Positions 33,972 through 41,659 of a DNA stretch of 64,000 bases are shown here, piece after piece. The DNA lies in NCBI RefSeq assembly GCF_012927305.1, contig NZ_JABBGH010000003.1, positions 496,001 through 560,000 on the forward strand. The letters run 5' to 3'. The position numbers were made by a program, and so were the translations under genes. The notes beneath the pieces are model-generated. The model ran no database searches. It was not told the origin of the DNA and saw only the letters and a program-made list of their open reading frames with translations. Position 1 is the stretch's first letter; each line of letters opens with the position of its first letter. The DNA comes from Hymenobacter polaris. GTDB lineage: Bacteria > Bacteroidota > Bacteroidia > Cytophagales > Hymenobacteraceae.

Positions 33972-34751
33972 ATGTCCGATACCCTCGCCCCTGGCACCGT
34001 CACCACCGCCACCGATGCCGCTGGCATTGCCACCATCAGCTTCTACCACCCCGCCCACAACTCGCTGCCCAGCGCGCTGCTGGCCGAGCTAGCGCAGGCC
34101 ATCACCACCTTAGGGCAGGCGCCGACTACCAAAGTCATCGTCCTTAAAAGCGAGGGCGCGCGCACGTTCTGCGCCGGCGCCAGCTTCGACGAACTGCTCA
34201 GCATCCAAGACGAGCAAGCGGGCCTAGGGTTCTTCTCGGGCTTTGCCAGCGTCATCAACGCCTGCCGCACCTGCCCGCGCATCATCATCGGGCGGGTGCA
34301 GGGCCGGGCCATTGGCGGCGGCGTGGGCGTGGCGGCCGCCACCGACTACTGCCTGGCCAGCACCCAGGCCGCCGTCAAGCTCAGCGAGTTGGTGGTGGGT
34401 ATCGGCCCCTTCGTGGTGGGCCCGGTGGTGGAGTTGAAGATTGGCCGCGCCGCCTACGCCCAGCTGGCACTGGATGCCAGCGAGTTTCGTCCCGCCGAAT
34501 GGGCCCTGGCGAAGGGCCTCTACGCCAGCCTGCACGACTCGCCCGAGGCCCTCGACGCGGCCGTGGCGGCCCTGGCCGCCCGGCTGGCCGCCTACAACCC
34601 CGAAGCGCTAACCGAGCTGAAAAAAGTGCTTTGGGAAGGCACCGAGCACTGGGATGCGCTACTGCCCGCCCGCGCCGCCATCAGCGGCCGGCTGGTGCTC
34701 TCCGAGTTCACCCAGGCGGCCATTGGGGCGTTTAAGCAGGGGCAGCGGTAA
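33972..34751 (+). CDS. enoyl-CoA hydratase/isomerase (PaaG/PaaF-like)
   Basis: This 259-residue crotonase-family protein is probably the hydratase or isomerase of the phenylacetate pathway. Crotonase motifs are ARTFCAGASFDELL (oxyanion-hole Ala-Gly) and RVQGRAIGGGVGVAAATDYCLA (second oxyanion glycine run), followed by KLSELVVGIGPFVVGPVVE. Where many hydratases have a catalytic Glu, this region reads SELVVGIGP, with Glu present in SEL. The N-terminus is DTLAPGTVTTATDAAGIATISFYHPAHNSLP. I cannot tell PaaF from PaaG or a methylglutaconyl-CoA hydratase type. It is the last gene before the tRNA and is separated from paaZ by a long palindrome. Confidence 0.85.
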   Translation: MSDTLAPGTVTTATDAAGIATISFYHPAHNSLPSALLAELAQAITTLGQAPTTKVIVLKSEGARTFCAGASFDELLSIQDEQAGLGFFSGFASVINACRTCPRIIIGRVQGRAIGGGVGVAAATDYCLASTQAAVKLSELVVGIGPFVVGPVVELKIGRAAYAQLALDASEFRPAEWALAKGLYASLHDSPEALDAAVAALAARLAAYNPEALTELKKVLWEGTEHWDALLPARAAISGRLVLSEFTQAAIGAFKQGQR

Positions 34752-34771
34752 GGAAGTGCGCGTTTCGGTGC

Positions 34772-34779
34772 TAGCTTTG
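34772..34779 (+). promoter_or_regulatory. Candidate -7 promoter box of the tRNA-Val gene
   Basis: TAGCTTTG matches TAnnTTTG and ends 7 bp before the first base of the mature tRNA, the expected spacing to a start at or just before the tRNA. No good -33 TTTG box is visible. Confidence 0.5.
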
Positions 34780-34786
34780 CAGTCCC

Positions 34787-34861
34787 GGGAGGTTAGCTCA
34801 GTTGGTTTAGAGCGCTTGCTTCACACGCAAGAGGTCGAAGGTTCGAATCCTTTACTTCCCA
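34787..34861 (+). tRNA. tRNA-Val (anticodon CAC)
   Basis: A full cloverleaf can be drawn. The acceptor GGGAGGT pairs with ACTTCCC (one G-T pair). The D arm is GCTC...GAGC. The anticodon arm is CTTGC-TTCACAC-GCAAG with CAC at the centre. The T arm is GAAGG-TTCGAAT-CCTTT, and the discriminator base is A34861. CCA is not encoded. It reads GTG codons. A strong terminator follows directly. The last about 20 bases of the gene recur, diverged, at 37792-37815. Confidence 0.97.
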
Positions 34862-34863
34862 CT

Positions 34864-34899
34864 AAAACCCCATTCACGCGTCGTGAATGGGGTTTTTTT
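34864..34899 (+). terminator. Rho-independent terminator of tRNA-Val
   Basis: Arms AAAACCCCATTCACG (34864-34878) and CGTGAATGGGGTTTT (34882-34896), a 3-base loop and a run of seven T. Confidence 0.92.
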
Positions 34900-34901
34900 A
34901 A

Positions 34902-35242
34902 TATATACCCCTAGTTCTGTCGCCGGCTACTACGTCATGAATTCTTTTTACGACATGCTTGCCAGTGAACCTGCTTAGTTAATGGGTAGTTTATCAGGTA
35001 TTAAATTATGATGGGCAAAATGAACTAGGATATTAAGTAACGGCTAAGAGCTAAAGAGATAAGGTACTAGCCCCAGTTGGGTAAGCCTACGTTTCTTAGC
35101 TGCGTATGCACGCAGCTCGTAACGCCGTCGATTCTAGATGCTTGAGCATCAGCAATGGTAGCTGAGCTGTTTGCGAAAAGGGCTTACGCGGGTAATAACC
35201 TGCTACTCCGTCCTGCGTAGGGGCAAGCACGACTAATGCTTT
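34902..35242. other. AT-richer gene-free stretch between tRNA-Val and BLUF gene
   Basis: About 340 bp with lower GC than the surroundings and no convincing gene, hairpin or promoter. It forms the left flank of a segment bordered by the tRNA end and a diverged copy of it. Confidence 0.4.
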
Positions 35243-35707
35243 ATGAAACATATTCTGTACTTGAGCCGAGCCGTGCGCCCGTTGACGGACCAGGACTTGC
35301 ACGAGCTACTAGCGCAGTGTCGCCGCGATAATGCCCAGCATGGCATCACGGGCATTTTATTCTACAGTCATGGCCGCATCGCGCAATTGTTTGAAGGAGA
35401 AGAGGCAATTGCCGACACCTTGTTTGCTCGTATTTCTGCGGATGCACGGCATACGCACGTAGTTAAGCACATTGACAAGCCAATTGATTATCGCAGCTTC
35501 TCCGAGTGGTCCATGGCGTTTCACCCACTGGAGCCGGCCGGGTTTGAGGCGCTCCAAGGCTTTGTGCTGCCTCATCATGTGCCACCGCCGCCTGTCACGC
35601 TTACTATTGCCGACGCGCTTCTAGTAGAATTAGTACGACTAGCCGTATTTGGCTCCGACCCTTCGAAGCCGACTCCGCCAATAGCTTCGTCTGCAGGGCA
35701 AGAGTGA
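35243..35707 (+). CDS. BLUF-domain blue-light photoreceptor
   Basis: This 154-residue cytoplasmic protein has an N-terminal BLUF domain (about 1-100) that binds FAD and senses blue light. The photochemical residues are in exact register with AppA: Tyr6 (ILYLSRA), Asn30 (RDNAQHGITG), Gln48 (RIAQLFEGE), Trp89 and Met91 (SEWSMAF). Their spacings of 24, 42, 83 and 85 residues equal those between AppA Tyr21 and Asn45, Gln63, Trp104 and Met106. About 50 residues of unknown C-terminal tail follow. No effector domain is fused, so it should act on a partner protein. The gene of a soluble PAS histidine kinase lies 56 bp downstream in the same direction and is the best candidate. Confidence 0.95.
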   Translation: MKHILYLSRAVRPLTDQDLHELLAQCRRDNAQHGITGILFYSHGRIAQLFEGEEAIADTLFARISADARHTHVVKHIDKPIDYRSFSEWSMAFHPLEPAGFEALQGFVLPHHVPPPPVTLTIADALLVELVRLAVFGSDPSKPTPPIASSAGQE

Positions 35708-35763
35708 GCGGGGCGTTGTACCTTTCTGTTGATTTAATACTAGCTTGAATAGTATGGCCTAGC

Positions 35764-37677
35764 TTGCACGGCCGCTACCAGCCCCTGCCTTCTGTGCCTG
35801 CTCTTCCCTTTTCCAACCTGCTTCAACAGCTATCTGCCGGGGTCGCTACGCTGGAAGGCGCGGAGCTGCGCTACAGCTTCGTTAATCAGCGAATGGCGGA
35901 ACTAGTGGGCGGCGAGGCCCTAGGCCAGCGAGTGGCGGACTTTCCTGGCCAGTTGCCAGGAACTCTATTGGAGTTGCTGCCCCAAGTGTATGCCAGCCGG
36001 ACGCCCTACGTGGCCAAAGCCTGCGTGTGTCTGCCTCAACCTGGCCAGTCCCCGAACGCGGAACCGCGCTGCTTTGACTTTTCGGTAGACCCCTACTACG
36101 GGGAAGATGGCCAGTTGAGCGGAGTTGTGCTGCTGGCCGTGGATGTGAGCGAGCAGCAGCAAACCCGGCAGCAGGCGCACGAATTGCTGCTTAAGACTCG
36201 CCAACTCGATGCTCGGCTACGGGTTCTCACGGAAACGGCCCCCCTTGTCAGCTACAGCCTTGATGCGGAAGGCCGCTACACCTACGCTAGCCCCCAGTGG
36301 TACCGTTTTACTGGCCAGCCAGCTACGGTAGACTTAGCGGCGGCGTGGCCACTACTCATTCACCCCGACGACCGGCTTCGCGTGCTCTACGAAGTAGAGC
36401 GGGCCCGGCGCCAGGGAACGGGCTGGAGCTATGAGTACCGCCTGCGCCGCTACGACGGGCAGTATCGCTGGATGTTGAGCCGCGCGCTGCCTGAGGTGCA
36501 CCCACCCGAACCCCCTGCCCACTGGCACGGGGCGCTCACCGAAATTCACTTGCAGCGCGAGCTAAGTGAGGCCCGCCGGCGAGGCGAGGCTGAACTGCGT
36601 TTCCTGGCCGACAGCATCCCCGAGCTTATCTGGACTGCCTCGGCGGAGGGACTAACGGACTACTACAACCAGTACACTACCGACTATTCTGGCCTAACCA
36701 AGGAGGAGTTAGGTCCTACGGGTTGGGTTGGGCTGCTCTACCCCAACGAGCAGATGGCCGCCGCCCGGCGCTGGGTGCAGAGCGTAGCCACGGGCGAACC
36801 ATTCGAAGGAGAGTACCGCTTACGCCGCCACGATGGGCAGTACCGCTGGCACACCATCCGCGCCCGCCGCCTGGCGGGGGGCAGTGATAGCAGCCCGGAA
36901 GAATTGCGTTGGTTTGGCGCGTGCTCAGACGTGGAGGACCAGTATCAGTTGCGCCAGGTATTGCAAACGCAGTACGATGAGCTTTCCCGCGCCCACCACG
37001 ATTTGGATACGTTTGTGTACGCCGCCAGCCACGATTTACGCCAGCCCGCGCTGAATTTGCGCGGCCTTTTCGATGAGCTGCGGCAGACGGCCAGCTTCGC
37101 CGACCCGGAGCAGGAACTGATGCTGAGCATGATAGACCGGGCGCTAAATGAGCTCGACGCCACGCTTACCGACCTGGCGGCCACGGTGCGTACCCAGCGG
37201 CCCCAGCAGCAGCCGACCGAGGCCGTAGACTTAGAGCTGCTGCTGGAGGAAATCTTGCTGGGCCTGCGTACGCAGGTGCTTCAGCGTCAAGCACAGGTCA
37301 CGGTGGAGGTGGCCGCCGCGCCGGCCTTAGTCTATAGCCGGGCTAACCTACGCTCCGTGCTGCACAACTTGCTTACCAATGCCTTAAAGTTTACCAGCCC
37401 GGCGCGCCCACCCCAAATAGCAGTGCGAAGTTGGCTTACGCCCGCAGGCCAGCCCGCACTCTCCGTCAGCGATAACGGGCTGGGAATGCAGTTGAATGAC
37501 CCATTTAACCCCGTATTTCGGCTTTTTGCTCGCCAGCACACCCAGCTGGAAGGTACTGGCGTGGGGCTCTACCTGGTGCAGCGCATCGTGACCAGCCAGG
37601 GCGGCCGGGTGGAGGTGGCCAGCGTCATCGGGCAGGGCACTACTTTCACCATTTATTGGACGCAATTAACTGCCTGA
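35764..37677 (+). CDS. Soluble PAS-domain sensor histidine kinase
   Basis: This 637-residue kinase has no membrane segment. It uses TTG at 35764 (or the GTG 33 bp later) because an upstream ATG is followed by a stop. Domains: a PAS_4-like region (about 15-135), two PAS/PAC repeats (about 150-260 and 275-395, with YTYASPQWYRFTG and DYYNQYTTDYSGL, each ending in YRLRR-DGQYRW), HisKA (phospho-acceptor His423 in ASHDLRQPALN) and HATPase (N box LHNLLTNALKFT, DNGLGM, GTGVGLYLVQRI). It has no receiver domain and no adjacent response regulator of its own. It follows the BLUF gene and may relay the light signal. A terminator-like hairpin lies downstream. Confidence 0.93.
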   Translation: MHGRYQPLPSVPALPFSNLLQQLSAGVATLEGAELRYSFVNQRMAELVGGEALGQRVADFPGQLPGTLLELLPQVYASRTPYVAKACVCLPQPGQSPNAEPRCFDFSVDPYYGEDGQLSGVVLLAVDVSEQQQTRQQAHELLLKTRQLDARLRVLTETAPLVSYSLDAEGRYTYASPQWYRFTGQPATVDLAAAWPLLIHPDDRLRVLYEVERARRQGTGWSYEYRLRRYDGQYRWMLSRALPEVHPPEPPAHWHGALTEIHLQRELSEARRRGEAELRFLADSIPELIWTASAEGLTDYYNQYTTDYSGLTKEELGPTGWVGLLYPNEQMAAARRWVQSVATGEPFEGEYRLRRHDGQYRWHTIRARRLAGGSDSSPEELRWFGACSDVEDQYQLRQVLQTQYDELSRAHHDLDTFVYAASHDLRQPALNLRGLFDELRQTASFADPEQELMLSMIDRALNELDATLTDLAATVRTQRPQQQPTEAVDLELLLEEILLGLRTQVLQRQAQVTVEVAAAPALVYSRANLRSVLHNLLTNALKFTSPARPPQIAVRSWLTPAGQPALSVSDNGLGMQLNDPFNPVFRLFARQHTQLEGTGVGLYLVQRIVTSQGGRVEVASVIGQGTTFTIYWTQLTA

Positions 37678-37791
37678 CAGCGTGATTTTTCGCTTGCTTT
37701 ACACTGGTCTTACAGCGCGGAAAGAAGATGCCTGTTAGGTCCGTTGCGGTCACTTTTAACAGTAAGTTTCTGCGGGCCTCAGCAAAACGTT

Positions 37792-37815
37792 AAAACCTTT
37801 TCTTCCCACTAGAAC
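37792..37815. repeat. Diverged copy of the tRNA-Val 3' end
   Basis: CCTTTTCTTCCCACTAGAAC here matches CCTTTACTTCCCACTAAAAC at the tRNA end (34849-34868) in 18 of 20 positions. No other tRNA parts are present upstream. It may be an attachment-site remnant. Confidence 0.5.
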
Positions 37816-37816
37816 A

Positions 37817-37845
37817 GCCCTTAGCGTAGTGTTAAGGGCCTTTTT
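37817..37845 (+). terminator. Rho-independent terminator after the PAS kinase
   Basis: Arms GCCCTTAGC (37817-37825) and GTTAAGGGC (37831-37839), followed by C and five T. One G-T pair. It follows the tRNA-like remnant just as the terminator follows the real tRNA. Confidence 0.7.
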
Positions 37846-37908
37846 GTTTGCCTAGGGCAGTTTCGAGAACGGCAGGCAGCCTACCCTCCGCGCGGGGTTT
37901 CGGGCGCT

Positions 37909-38163
37909 TCACCACTCCGGTAGGCACAGGTAGCGCATATACGCATCGAGGGGCACGGCGCTTGCGAAGCTTCGTAGCACCACAAGCTCATCGCGGGCTT
38001 CCTCATACGCCAGCTCCACAAAAATGCCTTTGCCCTCGCCGGCCAGGTGGTAGAGGTGCACCTCCCTGTCTTCTGCCAGGCGGTGTGCCAGGTAGGTGCC
38101 TAGGGCCAGGACAAAACGCACTTGCGAAGCCAGGGGCAGGCTTCGGAAGATGGCCAGCTTCAT
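37909..38163 (-). CDS. Small protein of unknown function, paralogue of the protein at 43083-43349
   Basis: An 84-residue protein I do not recognise. It reads MKLAIFRSLPLASQVRFVLA and then GTYLAHRLAEDREVHLYHL, GKGIFVELAYEE, VPLDAYMRYLCLPEW. It aligns along its whole length with the 88-residue protein at 43083-43349, sharing F..LP...Q, G.YLA.R, LY, G.G.F.ELA, LDAY and a final LP. No membrane segment or signal is visible. It starts 7 bp after another small gene on the same strand, so the two are an operon that converges on the PAS kinase gene. Confidence 0.7.
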   Translation of the reverse strand: MKLAIFRSLPLASQVRFVLALGTYLAHRLAEDREVHLYHLAGEGKGIFVELAYEEARDELVVLRSFASAVPLDAYMRYLCLPEW

Positions 38164-38170
38164 GGCGCCG

Positions 38171-38395
38171 CTACCGCTGGTGGAGTTCTTCGGCCTGGGT
38201 GGGGGCCGGCGCGTCTAGGGCCAGGTACACTTGCAGCCAGCTTAGCTCGCCCGCCAGGTAGCGCTGGTGCAAGGCCTGCACATGGGCCGGCAGGGGCTTG
38301 CGCAGGTGCAGGAGGGCGCGGGCCATGCGGGCAAGCACCAGGGCCCGGGCGGCGGGCGTCTGCGCGGCGGGACCAAACTTAGGGGGCGAGGCCAT
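38171..38395 (-). CDS. Small hypothetical protein
   Basis: A 74-residue, Ala/Leu-rich, helical-looking protein (MASPPKFGPAAQTPAARALV...HLRKPLPAHVQALHQRYLAG...QAEELHQR). I do not recognise it. It is kept because it has an ATG, normal coding bias and a 7-bp gap to the following small gene, which has a paralogue elsewhere in the window. It could be a helical partner of that protein. Confidence 0.55.
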   Translation of the reverse strand: MASPPKFGPAAQTPAARALVLARMARALLHLRKPLPAHVQALHQRYLAGELSWLQVYLALDAPAPTQAEELHQR

Positions 38396-38769
38396 GGCAA
38401 AAGCCGGTTAGGAAAGAAATAAACTTTCGCACTTATGCTTTTTGGCAAGTTTGGCTAGCTAGCCTAGCCAGGGCTGCCCACGCCTCTCGCGGGTCTGCGC
38501 ACACCAGGCACCAGCCTAGGTGGCTGGCGCTGGGGAAGTGCGAAGTATAGAAGCGGTTGGGCGTTTAACCTATTGGCAAAGGTGAGGCCCAGCCCGTTTT
38601 GTAGAAATAGTATTATTACTATTTATTTTATTTTTTCAGGGGATGAAATAATACGTAGTTAACGCAGATAAAAATACGTACTTTACGCAATATTCGTAGC
38701 TTTTTTGATATAACTACTGGGCCTCCCTCTAGCGTATGATAGCTAGCTACCTCCACCACTATTAGTGCT
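38396..38769. other. AT-rich divergent intergenic region
   Basis: About 370 bp between divergent small genes. The part 38600-38720 is strikingly AT-rich for this genome (GTATTATTACTATTTATTTT, AATACGTACTTTACGCAATA) with repeated ATACGTA words (38650, 38674). It is a good place for promoters of both flanking genes, but no exact TAnnTTTG box is seen. Confidence 0.4.
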
Positions 38770-39189
38770 ATGCTACTCAATATCAACGAAGACCCAGTTG
38801 ACCACAGCCAATGCGTCCTTTCTTATGACGAGGCCGAAGGCTGGCTGCAGGCCCGCTGGAGCGGCTATGTAGACCAGGCGGAAGCTATGCGCGGGGCTCA
38901 GGCCTATTTGATGAACGCGGCCAAGGTGCCGAGCGGCTACCTGTTCAACGATAACTCCCGGCTGAAAGGGCCTTGGTTTGAAAGCCTGGACTGGCTAGTG
39001 CACGTGTGGGTGCCCAGCGCGAGCCGGCTGGGGCTGCGCTACGTGGCCCACGTGGTGCAGCAAAACCAGCACCACGATATTTTCACTTGCCGCCCCCTCA
39101 CAGATTTACCCTTCGAGCTGCAGATTTTTCAGGATGCGGACGATGCGCGCCACTGGCTGCGGCAGGTGCGGGACCAGGCAGTGCAGTGA
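38770..39189 (+). CDS. STAS/SpoIIAA-like protein
   Basis: This 139-residue soluble protein resembles the SpoIIAA-like (STAS/SEC14 fold) proteins common in Hymenobacter-type genomes. Evidence is the start with VLSYDEAEGWLQARWSGYVD, the middle NDNSRLKGPWFESLDWLVHVWVPSASRLGLRYVAHVV and an end with LQIFQDADDARHWLRQV. In that family the pattern 'DN..L.G.W.....W....W.P.a...GLR..A.V' is conserved, and the domain is thought to bind proteins or lipids. The function is unknown. It is a single gene downstream of an AT-rich leader and upstream of two strong palindromes. A second STAS-like gene lies at 41921-42211. Confidence 0.6.
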   Translation: MLLNINEDPVDHSQCVLSYDEAEGWLQARWSGYVDQAEAMRGAQAYLMNAAKVPSGYLFNDNSRLKGPWFESLDWLVHVWVPSASRLGLRYVAHVVQQNQHHDIFTCRPLTDLPFELQIFQDADDARHWLRQVRDQAVQ

Positions 39190-39497
39190 GCGCCGAGGAT
39201 GAAGGAAGGCGTGTGCCTTCAGCCATGCCAGTCAGCCCATGCTGCCAGCGCTGGCAGCATGGGCAACGGTGGCGGCCCTAGGCCAGCAGCCGCGGCGTGA
39301 GGCCGCCAGCGCTGGCCTAGGGCCGCCACAAGCCTAAGCGCGGCTTAAAGGCAGGCGTAGTATTACCTGTGCTATTATTTGCATTAAAATAATGACTATC
39401 AATGTGCTGAACAGAAATAAAGCAGTGTTTTTTTCGGCAACGATGCACTAGTCGACGGCGCCAAGTAGCCTCAACGGAACGTGCCAATTCGATTACT
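39190..39497. other. Intergenic region with two perfect hairpins before the PAS-HisKA_3 kinase
   Basis: About 310 bp. It holds a 28-bp perfect palindrome at 39236-39263 (CCCATGCTGCCAGC and complement) and a stem with 18-bp arms at 39270-39287 and 39311-39328. The remainder (39330-39497) is AT-richer and probably contains the kinase promoter, which I cannot pinpoint. Confidence 0.6.
39236..39328. repeat. Tandem perfect palindromes, the second with CCTAGG in both arms
   Basis: The first is CCCATGCTGCCAGC directly joined to its complement. The second has arms TGGCGGCCCTAGGCCAGC and GCTGGCCTAGGGCCGCCA around a 23-base GC-rich loop. They follow the STAS/SpoIIAA-like gene and may terminate it. Confidence 0.8.
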
Positions 39498-40982
39498 ATG
39501 GAGCAGTTAGCAGAACCACGGCCAGCAGCAGCGGATGCCCCAGCGACCGAGCGCACCGAGGCTCTGCGGCAAAACCGCGACCTGCTGCGCGCCATTGCCG
39601 AAACCCAGACGGCTAGCCTAAGCGCGTTTAAGGCCCTGCGCGATGCGCACGGCCGCCTCGTAGACCTGGAGTTTTTGTTTGCCAATTCCGTGGCCATCGC
39701 CCTGGCCGGCGGGCGCCCCCTGGTGGGCCAGCGCTACCTGTCGCTCTTTCCAGAAGCCGTTGACCTAGGCCTGTGGGACGACTTCTGCCGCGTTATCGAA
39801 ACCGGCGAGCTGGCCGAGCGCGAGCTGATTTATCCCGAGGACACTGAAAAAGCCTGCTTTAGCGTCACGGTTATCCGCCTAGGGACCGATGGCCTGCTGG
39901 TGCGCAGTGAGGATATTACGAACCGCAAGCTGGCCGAGCAGGAGCACACCAAGGCCCTGCGCCTGCTGGCGCAGTCGGAGGCCGTGGCCAACATGGGCAG
40001 CTGGGATTACGAGCCCACCAGCGGACGCGTCACGTGGTCGGCGGGCATGTACCGCTTGTACGAGCAGCCGCCCGACTACCCCACCACGCCGCCCCACTAC
40101 CTCCACTTTGTGGTGGCCGAAGACCGGCCGCTGGCCGAGCGCCTGGTGAGCGGCCTGCGGGCCGGCGCGCAAGCCCTCGACGAAACGCTGCGTCTGCAAG
40201 TGGGCAGCGTGGTAAAGACCGTGCGCGTAAAAGCCGTGCTGCTGCCGGGGGCGCCCGGCCAGCCCGAGCGGATGCTGGGCGTGGACCTGGACATCAGCGA
40301 CGTGCACCGCCTCGAAGCTGAAAACCAGGCCCTGCGGCTCGACCAGCAGCAGGGCTTGCTGCTGGCCATTCTGCAAGCCCAGGAAGCCGAGCGCAACCGC
40401 CTGGCCGAGAGCCTGCACAATGGCCTAGGGCAGCTGCTCTACGCCATTAAGCTGCAAGTAGGCCAGCTCGATGTGCCCGCCCTGCACGCGCTGCCGGCCC
40501 TACACGGCGTGCGCGCCCACGTCGACCGCCTGCTCACCGAAGCCATCAAGCAAACCCGCACGCTCTCGCACGAGCTGATGCCCACTTTACTGACCGAGCA
40601 GGGCCTAGGGCCGGCCCTGCGCGACCTGTGCCGCAACCTCACCACGCCCCAGTGCCACTTCACCTGCCAGGTGTGGCTGGGCGAGCAGCCGCTGTCGCAG
40701 CCCCTGCAAATCGCGGTTTACCGGCTGGCGCAGGAGCTGACCCACAACATTGCCAAGCACGCCCAGGCCAGCCAGGCCGGGCTCGAATGCGAGGTGCTGC
40801 CCGGCTGGCTAAGCCTGCGGGCCGAAGACAACGGCCGGGGCTTCGACCCCGCCACTACCCCCAAGGGCCTGGGCCTGCGCCTGCTGTACGATGCGGTCAG
40901 CTTGCTGAACGGCTCCCTGCTCCTCGATTCCTCGCCCGAGCACGGCACGCACATTCGCCTGCGGATTCCGCTGACCTTATAA
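39498..40982 (+). CDS. Soluble PAS-HisKA_3 (NarX/DesK-type) sensor histidine kinase
   Basis: This 494-residue kinase has no membrane segment. A coiled N-terminus (LRQNRDLLRAIAETQTASL) is followed by PAS-like regions at about 40-135 and 165-275 (GSWDYEPTSGRVTWSAGMYRLYEQP). The HisKA_3 dimerisation domain has the phospho-acceptor His307 in EAERNRLAESLHNGLGQLLY, and the HATPase_c domain (about 395-494) shows QELTHNIAKHAQAS, DNGRGFDP and GLGLRLLYDAVSLLNGSL. HisKA_3 kinases pair with LuxR-type regulators, and the NarL-type gene 23 bp downstream is the evident partner. The signal must be cytoplasmic or carried by a ligand or partner protein. Confidence 0.95.
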   Translation: MEQLAEPRPAAADAPATERTEALRQNRDLLRAIAETQTASLSAFKALRDAHGRLVDLEFLFANSVAIALAGGRPLVGQRYLSLFPEAVDLGLWDDFCRVIETGELAERELIYPEDTEKACFSVTVIRLGTDGLLVRSEDITNRKLAEQEHTKALRLLAQSEAVANMGSWDYEPTSGRVTWSAGMYRLYEQPPDYPTTPPHYLHFVVAEDRPLAERLVSGLRAGAQALDETLRLQVGSVVKTVRVKAVLLPGAPGQPERMLGVDLDISDVHRLEAENQALRLDQQQGLLLAILQAQEAERNRLAESLHNGLGQLLYAIKLQVGQLDVPALHALPALHGVRAHVDRLLTEAIKQTRTLSHELMPTLLTEQGLGPALRDLCRNLTTPQCHFTCQVWLGEQPLSQPLQIAVYRLAQELTHNIAKHAQASQAGLECEVLPGWLSLRAEDNGRGFDPATTPKGLGLRLLYDAVSLLNGSLLLDSSPEHGTHIRLRIPLTL

Positions 40983-41005
40983 AATAGCTCTTAGCAAGTA
41001 GTTGT

Positions 41006-41659
41006 ATGATTCGCGTTTTTTTGGTTGATGACCACGCTATTATGCGCGATGGTCTGCGGGCCGTTTTAAGCGCCGAGCCGCTGCTGCAAGTAGTGGGTGA
41101 GGCCGCCAACGGCCAGGAGCTGCTCGGCCAGCTGCCCGCCGTGCCTGTTGATGTGGTGCTGCTGGATATGAACATGCCCGTGCTCGACGGCCTGAGCACC
41201 ACCCGCGAGCTGCTGGTTAGCTACCCGCGCCTGCGCATCCTGATGCTCTCGATGCTCACCAATGAGCACACCATTGCCGAGGTGCTGGCGGCGGGCGCCC
41301 ACGGCTACGTGCTCAAAAACGCCGACAAAAGCGAAATCGTGACGGCGATTCAGGCCGTGGCGGCGGGCAAGCGGTTTTTGTGCTCCGACATCGGCCTGGG
41401 CCTGCTCGAAAAGCTAGTGGGCCTGCAAGGCGCGGCCCCCACCACGGGCTCCAACGCGCTGACGAGCTTCTCGCACCGCGAGCGCGAAATTCTGCAGCTG
41501 GTGGCCTCGGGCCTCACCAACCAGCAGATAGCCGACAAGCTCTTTACCAGCCGGCGCACCGTGGAAGCCCACCGCCAAAGCCTGCTGGAGAAAACGGGCG
41601 CCAAAAACACGCCCGCCCTGGTGAAGTACGCCATGGAGCAGGGCCTGCTCAAGAGCTGA
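41006..41659 (+). CDS. NarL/LuxR-type response regulator
   Basis: A 217-residue DNA-binding regulator with an N-terminal receiver domain (MIRVFLVDDHAIMRDGLRAV; phospho-acceptor Asp54 in VVLLDMNMPVLDGL; Lys in YVLKNADK) and a C-terminal LuxR-type HTH (about 150-210, LTSFSHREREILQLVASGL, TNQQIADKLFTSRRTVEAHR, LLEKTGAKN). It is the cognate partner of the kinase 23 bp upstream. Targets are not known. The next genes in the same direction are a STAS-like protein and a fatty-acid desaturase, so regulation of membrane lipids is a plausible hypothesis. Confidence 0.97.
   Translation: MIRVFLVDDHAIMRDGLRAVLSAEPLLQVVGEAANGQELLGQLPAVPVDVVLLDMNMPVLDGLSTTRELLVSYPRLRILMLSMLTNEHTIAEVLAAGAHGYVLKNADKSEIVTAIQAVAAGKRFLCSDIGLGLLEKLVGLQGAAPTTGSNALTSFSHREREILQLVASGLTNQQIADKLFTSRRTVEAHRQSLLEKTGAKNTPALVKYAMEQGLLKS

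Noticed and set aside
34902..37791. An integrase, phage or transposase gene that would prove an island between the two tRNA-end copies
   Set aside because: Only the BLUF and kinase genes are found; no recombinase motif is visible on either strand.
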